Source: Serinus canaria (taxonomy: Eukaryota > Chordata > Aves > Passeriformes > Fringillidae). Taken from it: a stretch of DNA of 64,000 bases. The position numbers were made by a program, and so were the translations under genes. The notes under the pieces are model-generated. The model was not told where the DNA came from, did no database searches, and saw only the letters and a list, made by a program, of their open reading frames with translations. The stretch covers positions 17,473,719 to 17,537,718 of the forward strand of contig NC_066323.1 of assembly GCF_022539315.1 (NCBI RefSeq). Reading direction: 5' to 3'. Each line of letters starts with the position of its first letter. The first letter of the stretch is position 1. Shown one piece after another: positions 23,651 through 36,906 of this stretch.

Positions 23651-24617
23651 CATTGTTTGCAGATCATGGGTTACAGTGCTTGCTTTGAACTCACTGCTCT
23701 CCTCTGGATTCCAATTTTCAGCCTCCCTCTGCCCTGTCTGATTCTCTTGGATGTATCAGCCAGAGCTGAAGCTCCAGGGGAAGGGCACAGAGATACCTCT
23801 GTAGACTGCACAGACTGATTTGTCCTTGGTGCTCTTTGCCTTACAGGGATGCCAGAGCAGTATGGATAATTCTGCAGCCTACAGTCACTTAAACAACTGG
23901 AAATTGCTGAATAGATCAATCCTAAAGAGAGACAAAGGACCTGATTCATTGGGAAATCCACACTTCTCTCTTGTGTGCTTGAGAATGAAAACTTCTATAA
24001 ACATGAAGTCCCACTTACATAAATTTTGTTGTTGTTATTGTTGGTTTTTAAGAAGAAAAGAACAGGCTTTTTAAAATTGCTGTGCCATTTTCCCTCCCAG
24101 GCTGGTAACCTCTATGGCTGCATACTCTTTCAGTGCCACAATATTAGTTACCTCAAAATTACAGAGTTGTGAGAAGAAAAATGTAGCACAATATGTTAAA
24201 GGATGTTTAAATATAGTCCTTATTTTACAACTTGGGCACTATATTCCCATTTTCAAACTGCCAATGAACCACTGGGAATTTTCTTTTTCTTGCTGATTCT
24301 CCTTAAGACCTCTATGAATAGCAGAGACAACAACTTGACTGTAATAAAAACAGGGAGTTGTTTTCCTTCTTTAAAATTGAGGCATTGGGTAAAATCAAGG
24401 TCATTGCAGCAACCTTTGAAAGAACAGAAAGAGTAATTTCTCCCTCTTTTTGCTTTTTTTCTGGTTTTCAATGAAATGTGAAAAATCATTTTTAAGTTTC
24501 CCCATCTGTTTTACATAAAACCTTAGCTGACCTTACACAAAGTGAAACAAATGCACAAAAAGCTTTGCTGTTGGGCTCCTGCCAGTGGGAGGGAGCAAAA
24601 AGAAAAGAATATGTAAA
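23651..24617. other. Unannotated unique DNA
   Basis: I see no gene or recognisable element. Short frames on both strands have no family resemblance. There is a GTTGTTGTTATTGTTGG-type low-complexity run near 24027-24043. Confidence 0.55.
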
Positions 24618-24694
24618 GCTAGATTCTGCTCTGGTGTAAATTAGCCCAGTTCCAGTGGGGACTTAGGTTGATTTATACCAGCAGAGGCTGAGGC
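24618..24694. repeat. Possible ancient palindromic amniote repeat
   Basis: CTGGTGTAAATTA (24631-24643) and TTGATTTATACCAG (24668-24681) are near reverse complements, flanked by AGATTCTGCT and GCAGAGGCTGAG. This resembles an old reptile/bird repeat with inverted arms of the type 'gattctgatct...ggtgtaaatcaggagtaactcc...ttacaccagtgt', recalled from turtle and crocodile genomes. Family name and class are unknown to me. Confidence 0.35.
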
Positions 24695-26461
24695 TTGTAT
24701 TTCTTATAAAAGCCAGACTTGTCAGACCCAGCCCTGCTACCACTGAGATCACCTGGAGCTCTGCTGTCAGATTTTGGGGGGTGAAGGACCCTTAGTGAAG
24801 GATTTGCCCCATTTGGTGCAGACAACCAGGACCCATCCAGCCATGCAGTGGATGTGGCAGCTTGAGGAGAAAGGTCTCAGGGTGAGCAGCTGAGGTTTGG
24901 GAAGGTGTGGCTTGAGCTGCACCCTGCACAGCTGCTGTGCCTGCAGAGCACACCAGCAGAAATGCACCACCCTTAATCTTCACTCATTGCACCCTGCACC
25001 TCCATAACACTTCCATTAATGTGCCCACTGTATCAGCATTCCAATCTGATATGATTAATGAGTACAAAGTAAGGTTCAAGCTTTGAATTAAAAAGCTACT
25101 GAGCAGGGGAGGCCTAGCTAAGCTTCTCACAAGTTGGTTATTTTATAGAACAAGATGCCCCAAAGAGGCAAAGGGCCAAAAATCTCTCCTCAGTCATATT
25201 TGGTGTTCAGGTACTGACTTTGATTTATAGCAAAGAGCAGAAGTGGATCTATACAGAAATGAGCACACATATATGTGTATTGAAGTGTGCACATATGGTG
25301 ATGCCTAAATTAAATGATTGCCTAAACTTTCCAATAATGGCCATTTTTTCTTGTTTCTTGTTAAATTGCCATACTTCTCAGAAGGAAAGTATGATAACTG
25401 CCACACTTGAAACATTTTCTTGTGTGTAAAAAACCCTAAGAAATGTTTTGACAAGGCTAAGGAAAGACTTTAGTATAGACTCTCTATAGGCTCTAGACTT
25501 CTGAGTTTCAACATTTGGATTGAAAGTGGTTGCTGTGTACTTATCAGAGACCTGCCTCTTTTTCCTTTCTTATTGAAAATAGTCCAAATTTGACCATGTC
25601 ATGGATTTTAGTTCACCCATGTCCAATAAAGACTTGACAGAGGTTGACATATTCCATAATTTTATCATTTTATGTTTCAATTAACTTAAAATGAAATTTA
25701 CAGTATAGCTTATTTCAAACATTTTTCTCTGGCCTCTGAACAGAGCATCCTCTGTCTACCTTTGCAAGGATCAAATAAAATGGAATATTTGCAATGAATA
25801 GCCAGAGGTTTTTTTGGAAAAAAAATTACTTAAATCATCTACATTCTTAAACACAAATAATATACTATAAGGCATATGAATAAAATTATTTTACCTGAAT
25901 GAATAGTCCATCAAATGCTATGTCTTATTGACCAAAGTGTTAAGAAATGTGATCAAAATGCACAAAGAAAAGTTATATTCTACAGCTCAATTTAAGGGGT
26001 AATTAGTAGTTTCCTTCTCAGTGAACCTGCAGGTTTTGTATTCTCCGTTTCTATCCTACCCAAAATAACTATATTAATCATGAAAAGGAAAAACAACTGA
26101 CATCAAATGCCTTCCACTTTGTTTAGAATGATAAAACTAATCTGTAAATGAATGAACACTGAGTGGAATGGCCAGGTCTCTTTCTTTTCTTTTGTGCTTG
26201 ATGGTGCTATTTAAAGTGGGTGAAAGTCACTAATTTCCATACTGAAAGCACTGAAGTAATCACAAAACAGTGTGTTGGAGGAGGAGTATGCACGGCAAGA
26301 ATTAAGAGTTGAAATCACTCACACTTAGGGCCATTCTTCATTCCTGAACACATTTTCCCAGAAATGCTTATGTCAAGCAAAGAAATTATTCACCTAGAAA
26401 AAAGTCACATATGGTTGAAGCAGTGAGGACAGGAATATGTCTGTATTCATCACCTATGTTT
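24695..26461. other. Unannotated AT-rich unique DNA
   Basis: I see no gene or mobile element. Several short A-rich or T-rich runs occur around 25810. Frames are under 70 codons. Confidence 0.55.
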
Positions 26462-26843
26462 ATTCTATATATATCAGCCATCTAGATCATCTATATCTAT
26501 CTATATAATCTATATATATATCTCTATCATCTATCTATATCATCTCTATATCCATATCTATACATATAAATATCTATATATCTATATCTAGCAATATCTA
26601 TATGTCCATATCTATATCTATATATCCATAACTATATCTATATATCCATATCTATATCTATATATACACGTCTATTTCTATATATCCATATCCATATCTA
26701 TATATCCATATCTATTTCTATATATCCATATCTATATATCCACAATTATATCTATATATCCATATCTATATCTATATATCCATATCTATTTCTATATATC
26801 CATATCTATATATCCATAACTATATCTATATATCTATATATTT
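26462..26843 (+). repeat. TATATCCATATC minisatellite with higher-order structure
   Basis: The left part (26462-26598) is an irregular TCTA/TATC tract. From 26599 it becomes an ordered array of a 20-base unit, TATATATCCATATCTATATC, with unit starts at 26599, 26619, 26639, 26659, 26679, 26699, 26733, 26753, 26773 and 26807. Shortened 14-base units start at 26719 and 26793. The block 26699-26752 (20+14+20) recurs at 26773-26826, with 20 bases between them, so there is a 74-base higher-order period. Variants include CATAAC, CATATCTATTTC and one ACACG unit. Such DNA is likely to be length-polymorphic. Confidence 0.92.
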
Positions 26844-26999
26844 TCTTCCTATAAGGGCAGCGGGTTTTTGTCACCTACCAGACTTTGGGAGAGTTTTCTG
26901 ACCATTGCACATCTGCCCACCTAATTCAGCCAGAGGTTTTTGGTTCTCTTAGCTAAAGGAGTAGACCCTTGAGGCAAGAAGGGGTTTCTAGAGTCACAG

Positions 27000-27600
27000 A
27001 ATGGTCACCCTGTCTTTGCAAGCTGCCAGAGGCAGGTAACCTGCAGAGCTGGGTGTTTTTCAGACATGTCTAATGCCATGTGCCAGCAGGCTTCCAAAGG
27101 CATCCCAGCTTCTCTCCCAAGCCAGAGGCTGAGCCTGCAGCAAGAGTCCCAGGGCTGGCAGCAGGAACTGCTGAGCAGCTGGGGAAGCTGCTCCTTAAAG
27201 GACAGGGCTGGGCTGGGGCAGCTGCTCCCCACTGAGGGGCAGGGATTGCTGTCTCCTGCCAAATCTGTCCCCGGTGTGAGCTGGGATTTACAGTCTGCTC
27301 CAGCCTCTGTGTGAGCTGATGCAGCCCTGACCAGATGATTCCCCAGGAGAGGATTCCTGCCTGGCCATTCTGGCTGGCAGCCAAGCCTCCTCCTCTGGGT
27401 GTCTGTCTGTCTGTCTGAAGTCTTTGGGAATTGCTCTTGCAGCTCAGCCTCAGCAGCTTGTCCCGGATATTCCTCTTGTGCTCCAGAGTGGTTCTGTGGT
27501 TTGGTGTGAGAGGAGGCAGAAAACATAAAAAGCCAGCAGCTCTGGAACTGCTCTCTAACAGCATTTAGATATTTGATAGTTCTTACTTGAACCATTCTTT
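27000..27600. other. GC-rich island with long open frame and G-rich runs
   Basis: This 600-bp block is GC-rich next to AT-rich neighbours but is poor in CpG, so it is not a classical CpG island. It contains one of the longest open frames in the window (196 codons, minus, 27005-27595) and an overlapping 164-codon frame, neither of which I recognise. It also has a (GTCT)n run near 27403-27416, a hairpin AGCAGCTGGGGAAGCTGCT near 27174-27192, and four or more G runs at about 27204-27244. It could be an old repeat, part of a transcript, or an isolated GC-rich segment. Confidence 0.4.
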
Positions 27601-27810
27601 GCTATCTATTCCTTTTTTTCCCCCATAAAAATCATAAATAACCAGAGTGATAAATTGTACTCCTCAAGTATTACATAGGACTTCCAGGTATACTAAAGTT
27701 TTGGTTATAGTTCAAAAGGCATTTCAAAAAATACCATTTGGAGCATGTTTGTTCCCCTCTTAGACCAATTCAGGTCTTATTTGACAATCCTTTTTGACAG
27801 CATTTAGATA

Positions 27811-27850
27811 CTCTCCTTCCTTTCCTTTTTTTTTTTTTTTCCTTTTTCTA
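27811..27850 (+). repeat. Polypyrimidine tract
   Basis: About 40 bases of C and T only, with a long T run in the middle (about 27826-27840). It may be a remnant of a reverse-strand poly(A) tail or simple low-complexity DNA. Confidence 0.85.
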
Positions 27851-30800
27851 AAGGAAAGTTAAAGATCTAATCAAATAATTTTTGTTTAACTTAGATGATG
27901 CACAAGCCACTTCATCTCTGCAATGACTAAGGGGAAACACCAGACTTGGAGAAAATTTGTTGTATAAGTTCCCTGCATCTCATCACCTCCACACTATTTT
28001 TATTTGTTCCTAGTTTACTAATGGGTACAAAAGAACAAAATGTTGCCATCTCACAGCCAATCTCAGCTTATTCAGATGTAGTAGGTAGAGTTCTTTTTTA
28101 TTTTTCTTATCCACCTGCTTGGAAAAGCACAGTTTAATGCACCTTTAGCAGAATGTCCCTAGGCTGTGTCAGTAGGATTCGTGGTCAATCACCCTGAGTG
28201 ACTCCTCTCTCAAAGTACTTGGGCTGTGTTGGATCATCTGTTGCATCAGTGCTGCCCTGGCTCTTCTGGACAATTTAATGTGCTGCAACAATTGAATTCT
28301 CCTATAAATATGTGAGTAATCAAATTCTTAAGGAAGGATTGTTCCAAGAGTAGCAGACCTTGCAGCAGATAGCAAAATACAGACACATTTCACAGAATTG
28401 GCAAATACTGCACTAAATCAGACTGTTGTGCACATATTTGGTCCCTGAATGAAACATCATGTACTGACAGATATTCCCTGGCAGTTCTCAGGTAAAGGTA
28501 ATTCACAGACAGTCACTGGCTGAACTTGAAAGGTCTTTAAGTGTCATATGAATGTACAAAAAAGAGAAAAAAAAATAATGGCAATAGTTTTCCTGCTATT
28601 TTTGCATCTTTCTGATGGGGAGCTGAGAGTTCCCCCTGAGAAGCTCAGATCATAGCTACAAAATTTGGGTCTCTGGAATACAGGCAGCAAATAGCTGACT
28701 GCTGAAGTAGGCAGCTGAATTGAAGCCCTGTGGTCTCTACAGGTGTCCCTATGAGGCAGATGAATCTGAGTAAGGGTAAAATAACAGAAAATTCAAAAAC
28801 CTAGTGTAAATGGAAGAAATTTCTCTTTGTTGAGCCAAGATTTGCTTAAACAGCAAGTTGCAGTGCTCTAAAAGCATGCTGAAATGGAGCAAGGTGCTAT
28901 TTTTTAAAGTGCTGTAGGGCTTTCTTCCAGTCATTTGAGGAGAATGCACTACATATTCTAAAAAAGAATATTGTATCCATTCTTGTAATGCAGGCTCATT
29001 AAGCATCAGATTGATTTATTGTATTGTTTCCTTTATAAATTATTTTCATTATGTTTTATCACAGTACATGACTACTGCCCTAAGGGAATATGCAGGAATG
29101 AGCTGAATGGCAAGTGTAATAGACTGTTTTAATTAAAATAGTGTAATGCATATTTCAGCACTATTAGCAAAAACAAAACTGATTTTGTTTTCTGGGTAAT
29201 TGAATAAATTAAGGCCCAGGTGCTCTTTTTCTATTGTTTAACCCTCTAAGCTCAACTTCATTTGATGCTTTGAGTAGGAATTCCTGTGGAAGAGGAAAGC
29301 ATAAGCAGGAATTCCACCAGTGAAACCTCCTTGATCCTGTCCAGTGTCTTTGAGAGAGCTCCAGACAGTGAGGAGACTGATCCACAGCAGAAAAAACCCC
29401 ATTATTCCTCTGCACTTTTTACCCTGATGTTCTGTGCAGACAGCAGTCACTTGCCACCATAATTCCATTAGTTAATGAGCACCTCAGGAATTTGTCAATC
29501 ATAAGAAAGACCCTTTAAAATTACAGTCAATCAATGACACCTACTCTTCTAAGCTGCTTTCTTTTCCCCCTTTTCTCTTGATTTATATTGGCTATGAGTC
29601 TTTTTTCCCTCCAGATACCAAAAGTTTACCTTAGCAAGAAGATGCCTGTGCCAGACTGTGACAGACACAGGCAAAATCAGGTGAATGACTTCTGAGCAGA
29701 GAAGTCAGATGAAAACAACTAACCAGCCAACCTAGAAAATGAACTGAGAGCTGGCTTATGTGACCCATTTGTCCTTGGAGAGAACCATTTTGCCTAATGA
29801 TTTTTGTCTGCCATACCCTAAATACCAGAACCTCCCTCCTCTTCATCAGTGGAACTTTCACCAGAAACTGCTACTTGCAATAAATATTGTAAAGGGTGTT
29901 TCTGATTCAGCTATCATGGTTCCCTGGATTTTCATCACATGTCAGGGTGGAATGTTCTGTCAGTTCTGAGGGGTCTCTTCTTACAGAAGGGGCACAGTGG
30001 ATATGAAGATCTTATCTCCCATTTTATGGGGTGAAAAATGGTGGTTTTCCAAGTAAATAGTAAAATTCCCAGGAGGTGATTCACCAAAGACTGCCCTGTT
30101 TCCCAGGGACAAGCAACTTGCTAAAAAGGAATGGTATTGTGAAATGAAGAAATAGTAACTGTAATTTTAGCCATGTCTTTTTAAAGGAAAAACCAAACCA
30201 ACTGAACCCACTCCAGACATCCTGAAGCAGTATGAACTATGGTAATGTCTGCCTGGGATAGACATATGATTTAGAAATAAATCAAACAGCTGAACTAAAA
30301 GATAAGTCAGAAATTCAAAATAAAGCAAAGCCAGACAGCACAAAAAGAGTTACTGCTGCTCCATTCAGTTACTCTGGGGATACTCAGACAACACTAATCA
30401 TTGTAGTAGTCTGAAGATGTTCCCTATAAATCTTATACCCTTTAAAATAAAATATGGGTATCTTCTTTTCCCTATCAAAGATTTTCTGTTGGAACTCATG
30501 TACTCAACAAGAGCCTTTTACAAATGATGGTCCTGCTTTTACAACAGAAGAAAGCCATAATTAAACTGGTGAGTCATCCCTCCACTGGGCTTCACAGGAA
30601 ATCCCTTATTACTTTAAAGCACCTGCTGTAGCTCCTCAACTCATTTCCCAGAGAAGAGTTGCAGATACAGATTGGTTCCAAATAGTTCCCATAAAAGAAT
30701 AGACCAGTGAACTGATTTTACATAAATTTCAGTCTTTATGGTTTCTCTTCCTCTGCAATTAATGAGATCTGGCTGAATCCCCAGTTACTTCTGGGTCGTG

Positions 30801-31393
30801 ATTTATAAAGCACAGGTTGAGATTCAGACTTTTCAAAACTGATTTCCCACATTTTCATGTTATTAACTCATTTCTTGCAGTGCATCTCTCCATGTTTCTT
30901 ATTCTTGGAACTCGTCACCTTTAATCCATTACAAGATGTTTTTAATTATTAACAGGAACATGCTAAAGTGTACTGAAAAGTATTTAAATACTACAACACG
31001 ACAAAATTACATGTACATTGGCTAGGTCTCTATTTTCATAAATGGCTATTAACTATTTAATTTTTCAATATTCAATACTGAATCCAATCAATGCATTAAA
31101 ACAATATAAACCATAATATTCTAGGATCAACATATTATGTACTGCAGCTAAGAAAAGGCAAAAAATATTATGTGCTCATTTGCTATATGAAATTTTAAAG
31201 AGTAAAAATGTATAAGCAAGAGAAATCAAAGCAATTAATTTATATTCAGTAAATTGATTACACCAGAATAAAACAGAAAAATTCATTCTGAAATATGCCC
31301 AAATATCTCGGAGATTTTGGAAACTATTTTTAAGTACTGCTCTAAATGAGCTATAATGATCAAATAATCCTAAACAAGTTGTGATAATTTAGG
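27851..31393. other. Unannotated AT-rich unique DNA
   Basis: I recognise no gene or repeat. Frames are under 90 codons. The stretch at about 29020-29190 is AT-rich with TTTAATTAAAA and ATGCATATTT motifs and could be non-coding conserved sequence. A GT-AG pair near 28741-28769 encloses only 27 bases and is not called. Confidence 0.5.
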
Positions 31394-31460
31394 CAGATAA
31401 AAAATATTTTGGAATAAGGAAATTAATATTTTCACAGATAAGAATATTTTAGAATCAGGA
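31394..31460 (+). repeat. 41-bp-period tandem duplication
   Basis: CAGATAAAAAATATTTTGG... (31394-31420) recurs as CAGATAAGAATATTTTAG... (31435-31460) with a few changes. It is a small local duplication in AT-rich DNA. Confidence 0.75.
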
Positions 31461-33581
31461 TGTAGACAGTTTAGCTTTGGAAGAAAAAATAAGTCTTCAT
31501 TATTTATGATCAAACACAGTTTGTATCCTCATTTTGATTGTGGTTCTTTGCTCAATACAAATGTTCTCTAATAAAAGGATAAGACCCAAACTTTGAAGTA
31601 ACTGCTTAGAAAATAGCTTGTTCTGACTGTGTTAATAAATGCAAGTAGAAGAGGAATCAAAAGACTTCCATGAAAAGAGGCAAGTTTAGAATTCATAAAA
31701 ATCTAACAGCAAGTAACTGCCCCAGCTAATGCACTACATTTACAAAATGCAGGGTTAAAGACAGATTTTATTTAGAGTATAACATTTCACTGCAGTTTGG
31801 AAGTAAAATAGAAGGGCTTTTTTTAAAGGAGTAACATGAAATAGTTTCACTCAAACATGTGGTCTGGGAGCTAAACTTTTGCACTTTTTTTAGCTGACCC
31901 ATGTTTGCAAAACACAAAAGATAATTCAGTTTGCTCAGAAACTCACTCAAACCTTTCTGGGTCAAGTCTTCACCTTCGTCAGGGAACATTCCCATTGAAG
32001 TCAACCTTTAGCACTTTCTCTTCTCAAGCATCCAGCTCTGGTGTACTCTGTGAGAAAAAAAGATCCTCAGATGTGTGTCTGCAAGTGTGTTCTCTGGAAA
32101 ACTACTGCAAGGAATAAAAATGGCAGCAAACACCCTGAGCATCCTGGGTTGCTTTAGCAAGCTCACAGCTTCTATCAGCACTGAAAAGGAATTACAAATT
32201 TTTCAGAAGTAGCCAGCCTTTAATGCTTTGCTTCTCCAGAAGTGATATAACAAAAATGCATATTTACCTTTGACTTTTACCTCTCTGTTGTCATTTATCT
32301 TATATTTTTACATGTCATTCTTGAAAATAAGTTGTCCAATTGCAAAGTTCCTGTAGGAGTCACCCTGCTAGTCCCTGTCACCAAGGGAGATTGTGCCCAG
32401 CAGACAATGGATGCCATTGGGGTTTTCCTTTGAAGCCTCTTAGAGGGTAAAATCTTCAAGATTCAGGTGATAAGTTTTTATTCAAACTTGTATTTGCAGA
32501 GGTTGTTCAGTGCTCAGTGGTTGTCAAGCCTTTTGGAACCCCTGTTCTCATGACACATTTCGTTTTTATCACAAAGGCCTGCAGTCAAGGTTTAATAATG
32601 TAACCATTAAAGTTTTTCCTCCTAGATGAGACATTCTCTACTAATCTGTGTCTGAACCTTGTCCTGCCTTTCTTTCTGTCCTTAAAAATCAGCCAGCCTT
32701 GCTTCTCTCAAGTCAAAATATCTGGCAAACAGAAACTCTCTGCTGCTCTCAGATGAGCTACTAATGTAACTTAATTTTCCAGAAATAGCTTCTGCATCAT
32801 CTAAGTTCAGCTATTCCTGTCTGCTAATACTGTCTGCACACACTGACTGGCTCATCTAGAGCTTCTCTGAAGTCCAATCCACTCCAGCTAAATATGATTT
32901 TTCAGGCTGAGCTTTATGCAGCAGCTTTGGCTCTGAACCAGAGCTGGAACTGGACAGCTGGAACAAGAACTGATCTGGCAGCAGACTCAGATATAACTGC
33001 TGTGGAAGCCTGTAGGATTTTTCCATATCAAATGCACACAGAACTGAAAAATAATCACAATAAACCATCTTTCCTAGAACTGAATGAAAAAATACTGATT
33101 TTTTTAATAGTCTTCTCAATCAGTCAAGGGTGAAAATTATTTTCCTCCATCTCTTTTTTTTTAAGGAGAGTGAATTCCAGTCTTGCCCATACCACTGTGG
33201 GGTGGACCCTCATGAAATTAGAGCATGAAATTTATTTACCCAATGCTTTGGCAATCCAGGATACCTCTGCCCCTTCATGCAGTGGTACTTATGAAGGAAT
33301 TTAGCTCATAATGAAATCCTAAGTCCTTGTATTACATTTTACCAGTAGGACCAATTGAAAATCTTAGGCATTGAGTCTAGAAAAGACTTGGAGGATTCAT
33401 CTCTGGGCTATAATCAGGCCAACCCTGTGGATGTGGGACATTCTCAGTATTTCTGACATATCTTTTTTGACATTTTCTTAAACTAATGGTGGTCTCACAA
33501 CCACTTTTTTGTTACAGCTGAATATCAATTAGCCTTTCAGTTGAATTATTTTCTCAGGCTGGCCTGTTTCTTACATATTCT
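31461..33581. other. Unannotated unique DNA
   Basis: I see no gene or clear repeat. A plus-strand frame near 32894-33133 has a faint resemblance to the retroviral RNase H 'AELYA' pattern over a few residues only. I do not call it. Confidence 0.5.
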
Positions 33582-33602
33582 TATATATATATATATATAT
33601 AT
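33582..33602 (+). repeat. (TA)n microsatellite
   Basis: An uninterrupted run of about ten TA units. Confidence 0.95.
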
Positions 33603-36600
33603 AGTGGAGTGTTGTTATTTTTATCTCACTTCCAGTACAGAGAAAAACATATTTTCCATTCAGGCAAACTGCTGTGCATGTATGTGAATTGTTCTGACTG
33701 TTCCTTTGGACAAACCCAAATCTTTCACTCCTGTATCTGCTTATATTTTTCACTTTGCTTTGAGATCTCTTGACTTTCTTCACATTTCCTCTTACTACTC
33801 CCACAAGACAGCTCAAGGAATCAGAATCAGGTCAGAACCTGGATCAAAATACCTTTGCACAATTCATTTAATGTGAATTGGTTTAATGAAGAGAAAAAGT
33901 AATAAGAAATAAAATATTTCACTCCTTTCTTCATCAGACAAGGTCCATTCCTTCTTAACTGGGGAAAGATAATTTGATTCTCTCTTAATCACTTTTTCTC
34001 AATGCCTTTTGATCTTTCACCATAGTTGTGATACTTTTACCCCTCTTTGGGTGTTTATCCCTGTGACCACATCAGGAATGTGAGAGATTCAGGGGATGTC
34101 TGAGTGGCTGGGATGGTGCTGTGACAAATACTCCCCTGAAGAGCAGAAGCAGGGAAGAAATGATGTGTAAATCTGTCTGCTCTGCATTATCCTGGCCATT
34201 GGCTATCAAGAAATACAGTCCAATGATTCAGCCAGGCTATTCTCATGCATAGCCAAAAGAAGAAACTATGCAATTTCAGGAATATGAACCATAAGGCTGA
34301 TTCCTCATCCATTTGAGAAATTCTATGTAAATGTTTAATTAATTTAATGAATATTTAGCTGATTAAATAAATTCTGGTAGTGTAAGCTATAGAAGAATTA
34401 TTTGTCTATACATTCAGAATAAAATTATTTTGTCTGAGTTCTCAGAAAAAGCAATTTGTATTGTCCTTAATGCCCTAACTTAATTTCTAACAAAATATTT
34501 TCCTTTTTTTTTTTTTTAATTTGGTTGTGGATTTTGTTTTGCATATTGTACAATTTATATACCTCTAATAATTTGTATATTTTTTGGACTCTGATGGAGC
34601 AAGTAACTATTTCAAAACTGAAGAAAAAGCAGGAGGTGTTTAATAATGGAAAGGTGTGTCTTTGCAATGTGTTATCTAGAGGTTTGGAAAAGGGATTCAA
34701 TTTAAATGAAATGAAAGAAAGAAACAAAGTCAACATATCTGTGTTCTGCTGCTTCTCTGAGTCAGGAAACTCCCAAGTTACAAAGAGTTACAAATGAGAC
34801 ACTGAGAAAGAAACCCAAACAGTTCTTTAAAAGACACAAATTCAAAGTTACTCCTTGATAAAATGTGATTAATTGCACACAGATTACTTCCTACCATAAT
34901 AAAAACAATTATCTCAATAGTGGCCGATCCCAGGGAAGAGAATTGTGCTCCAGACATCACCCATTCCCTCTGTACTTAATGTAAAAATATATGAAAACAA
35001 TTACACACCAATAACTTATTAAATGCTGCACTGAAGGCAATAATCCAGAAGATCCCAGGGTGTGAAAGGACAGGATGAACTGGCAAGCCCCCGTGTCTGC
35101 AGCTAATGCCCATTTCTCTGGGAGCCCAGCAGGACATGATGTGATTCCTGACAGCACTTGCTTGGTTTCCTCCATTTTCTCAGCCTGACCTTCAGCAGAT
35201 TAACGTGGCATTACTCTAAAAAAGCTGGAGGAACTTAAAGAGGGGTTGTATGTGTACATCAGAGTAAAATAATGTATTGTGCAAGGATTAAAAGTAATAG
35301 ATTGTGCTCAAGGGTATTTACATGATGTTTTATTACTCCTTGCGAGGCTGGAACATTCACAGATTTTAATGCTTTTGTTTTGGAGCATAAGATTACAAAG
35401 AATATGAATTTCATCTGGGATTAACCAGGTTTGTGCTAATTGACTTTCAGTAATAGGGAAGTTAGCTAGAAGTCATTAGAAGGCAAAAGTGTCAGCCTTA
35501 GACTCCCTTTCCTGTGGACAGAGACCTCTGAGAGGTGAGAAAACACAGTGGAAGTTCCTTTCTGGATGTTCCTTCTGGTTTGTACTCATACAGATGACCA
35601 CATGATTTCATTCCACCTTACCCCCATCTTTCTATGACTTCTGGCAGTAAATATGTCTCATGTTTATGTACCAGATTTTATAAATGCACACATGTATCAT
35701 CTAAAACAGCATTCATAGGAATGGCATTAAACCAGACAGGATCTGTTTTCCCTTCACTGCTGTGATGTTCTCAGGGCTTCACAACAAAATATTACCTTGC
35801 ATCCATTTTATCTCTAGTAAAGTATTTGAGAGCACACAGGTTCTTCACATGTACAACTCTGCAAAGGGCATTGCTGTGGTTAAGACAGATGTGTAAACAC
35901 ATGACAAAGCAAATGGAACTTGCTCTGTACCCTATCACTATGTGCCATACCCTGTCCTTTAGAGAGCAGTGGCTTTCTCCAGCATCTCACTGACAACTGC
36001 ACAGGGTAGGTAAGCCCAGTACTGCCTCCCTCTCAGCTCAGGTGGAAAAGTGTCATGGTTCTACACAAATTGAAGCAAGCTTTGGATTGGGCACAGAAGT
36101 GGTTTTTTATCCTTTGGAAACAAAAAAAGCCAAATTTTTGTTCAGAGCACAGAAAAAAATTTAGTAACATATACCTTTCCCATACTCTCAGACACAGGGG
36201 GATTCTCAATTTGAACAGTTTTGGAGGTGATGGCTTATATTTTATACTGAGTGATTGCAGAACTATTTTGGCACAGCAGAAGTCTCTCTGGCACTTTAAA
36301 AAGCTCATCTACATAAGGCCCAAATTAACAGACATCTTAATTCTTTGAGAACAGAATAACAAAGCCTGTACTTCTGTTTTAAAGATATAGAAATCATGCA
36401 GCTGGAGGGAATTCTACCTTCCTCATTCTTCTGTGTTTGAAAATAAGAGTAGGGAAATCACCCCTAAACCCTTGAGCTTGAAGACTGAGTCTTCAGTTTC
36501 TTGCTTGAATGACAATTGAATTACCATAGAGGCTTATTGTAATATTATAAACAGAGCACTTATTCTAAGCTGTAAAATAACTACTGAATCATTCTATGCA

Positions 36601-36767
36601 ATGGTAGAAATAAAAGCTGGTAAACTGTATTTGAAGCACATAAAACACAATTAGAGATGCAGATTAGCCTTGAGGAACAAGCTCAACAAGAAACCAAATG
36701 AATCAACTTCAGACAAGTTTCACTAAGAGCTTTATGATATCCAGACTTCAGCAGTGCTGCTCTCCAG
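33603..36767. other. Unannotated AT-rich unique DNA
   Basis: I see no gene or recognisable mobile element. The region 35270-35480 is repeat-free, with several ATTA cores and a CTTGCGAGG CpG, and could be a conserved non-coding element. Frames of up to about 97 codons (for example 36055-36348) lack any known motif. Confidence 0.5.
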
Positions 36768-36906
36768 AACAGATAATTAAAGAATTAAGTCATGGCATCT
36801 ATTTGCCAACTCTGGCACTTCTTGGTCTGGTATCATGCTACTCCCAAGCTCATTTCTGTACCAACATATCAGCCAATTTGGCTTTCACTTCTCCAAACAA
36901 AATGAG
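36768..36906 (+). other. Candidate 139-bp exon, unidentified
   Basis: An acceptor (CAGTGCTGCTCTCCAG) is followed by 139 bases open in one frame and the donor ATGAG|GTAAAT. The peptide has a hydrophobic centre (residues near YLPTLALLGLVSC) that could be a membrane or signal segment, then polar residues. The incoming phase leaves two bases and the outgoing phase also leaves two. The acceptor has only a modest pyrimidine tract. I do not recognise the peptide and chance is likely. Confidence 0.15.

Noticed and set aside
32894..33015. Short resemblance to a retroviral RNase H motif (AELYA-type)
   Set aside because: Only a few residues match. There are no other reverse-transcriptase or integrase motifs nearby and no LTR pair.
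36009..36032. GT-AG pair near 35982-36009 around 27 bases
   Set aside because: Contains an in-frame stop at the donor and is too short to support.
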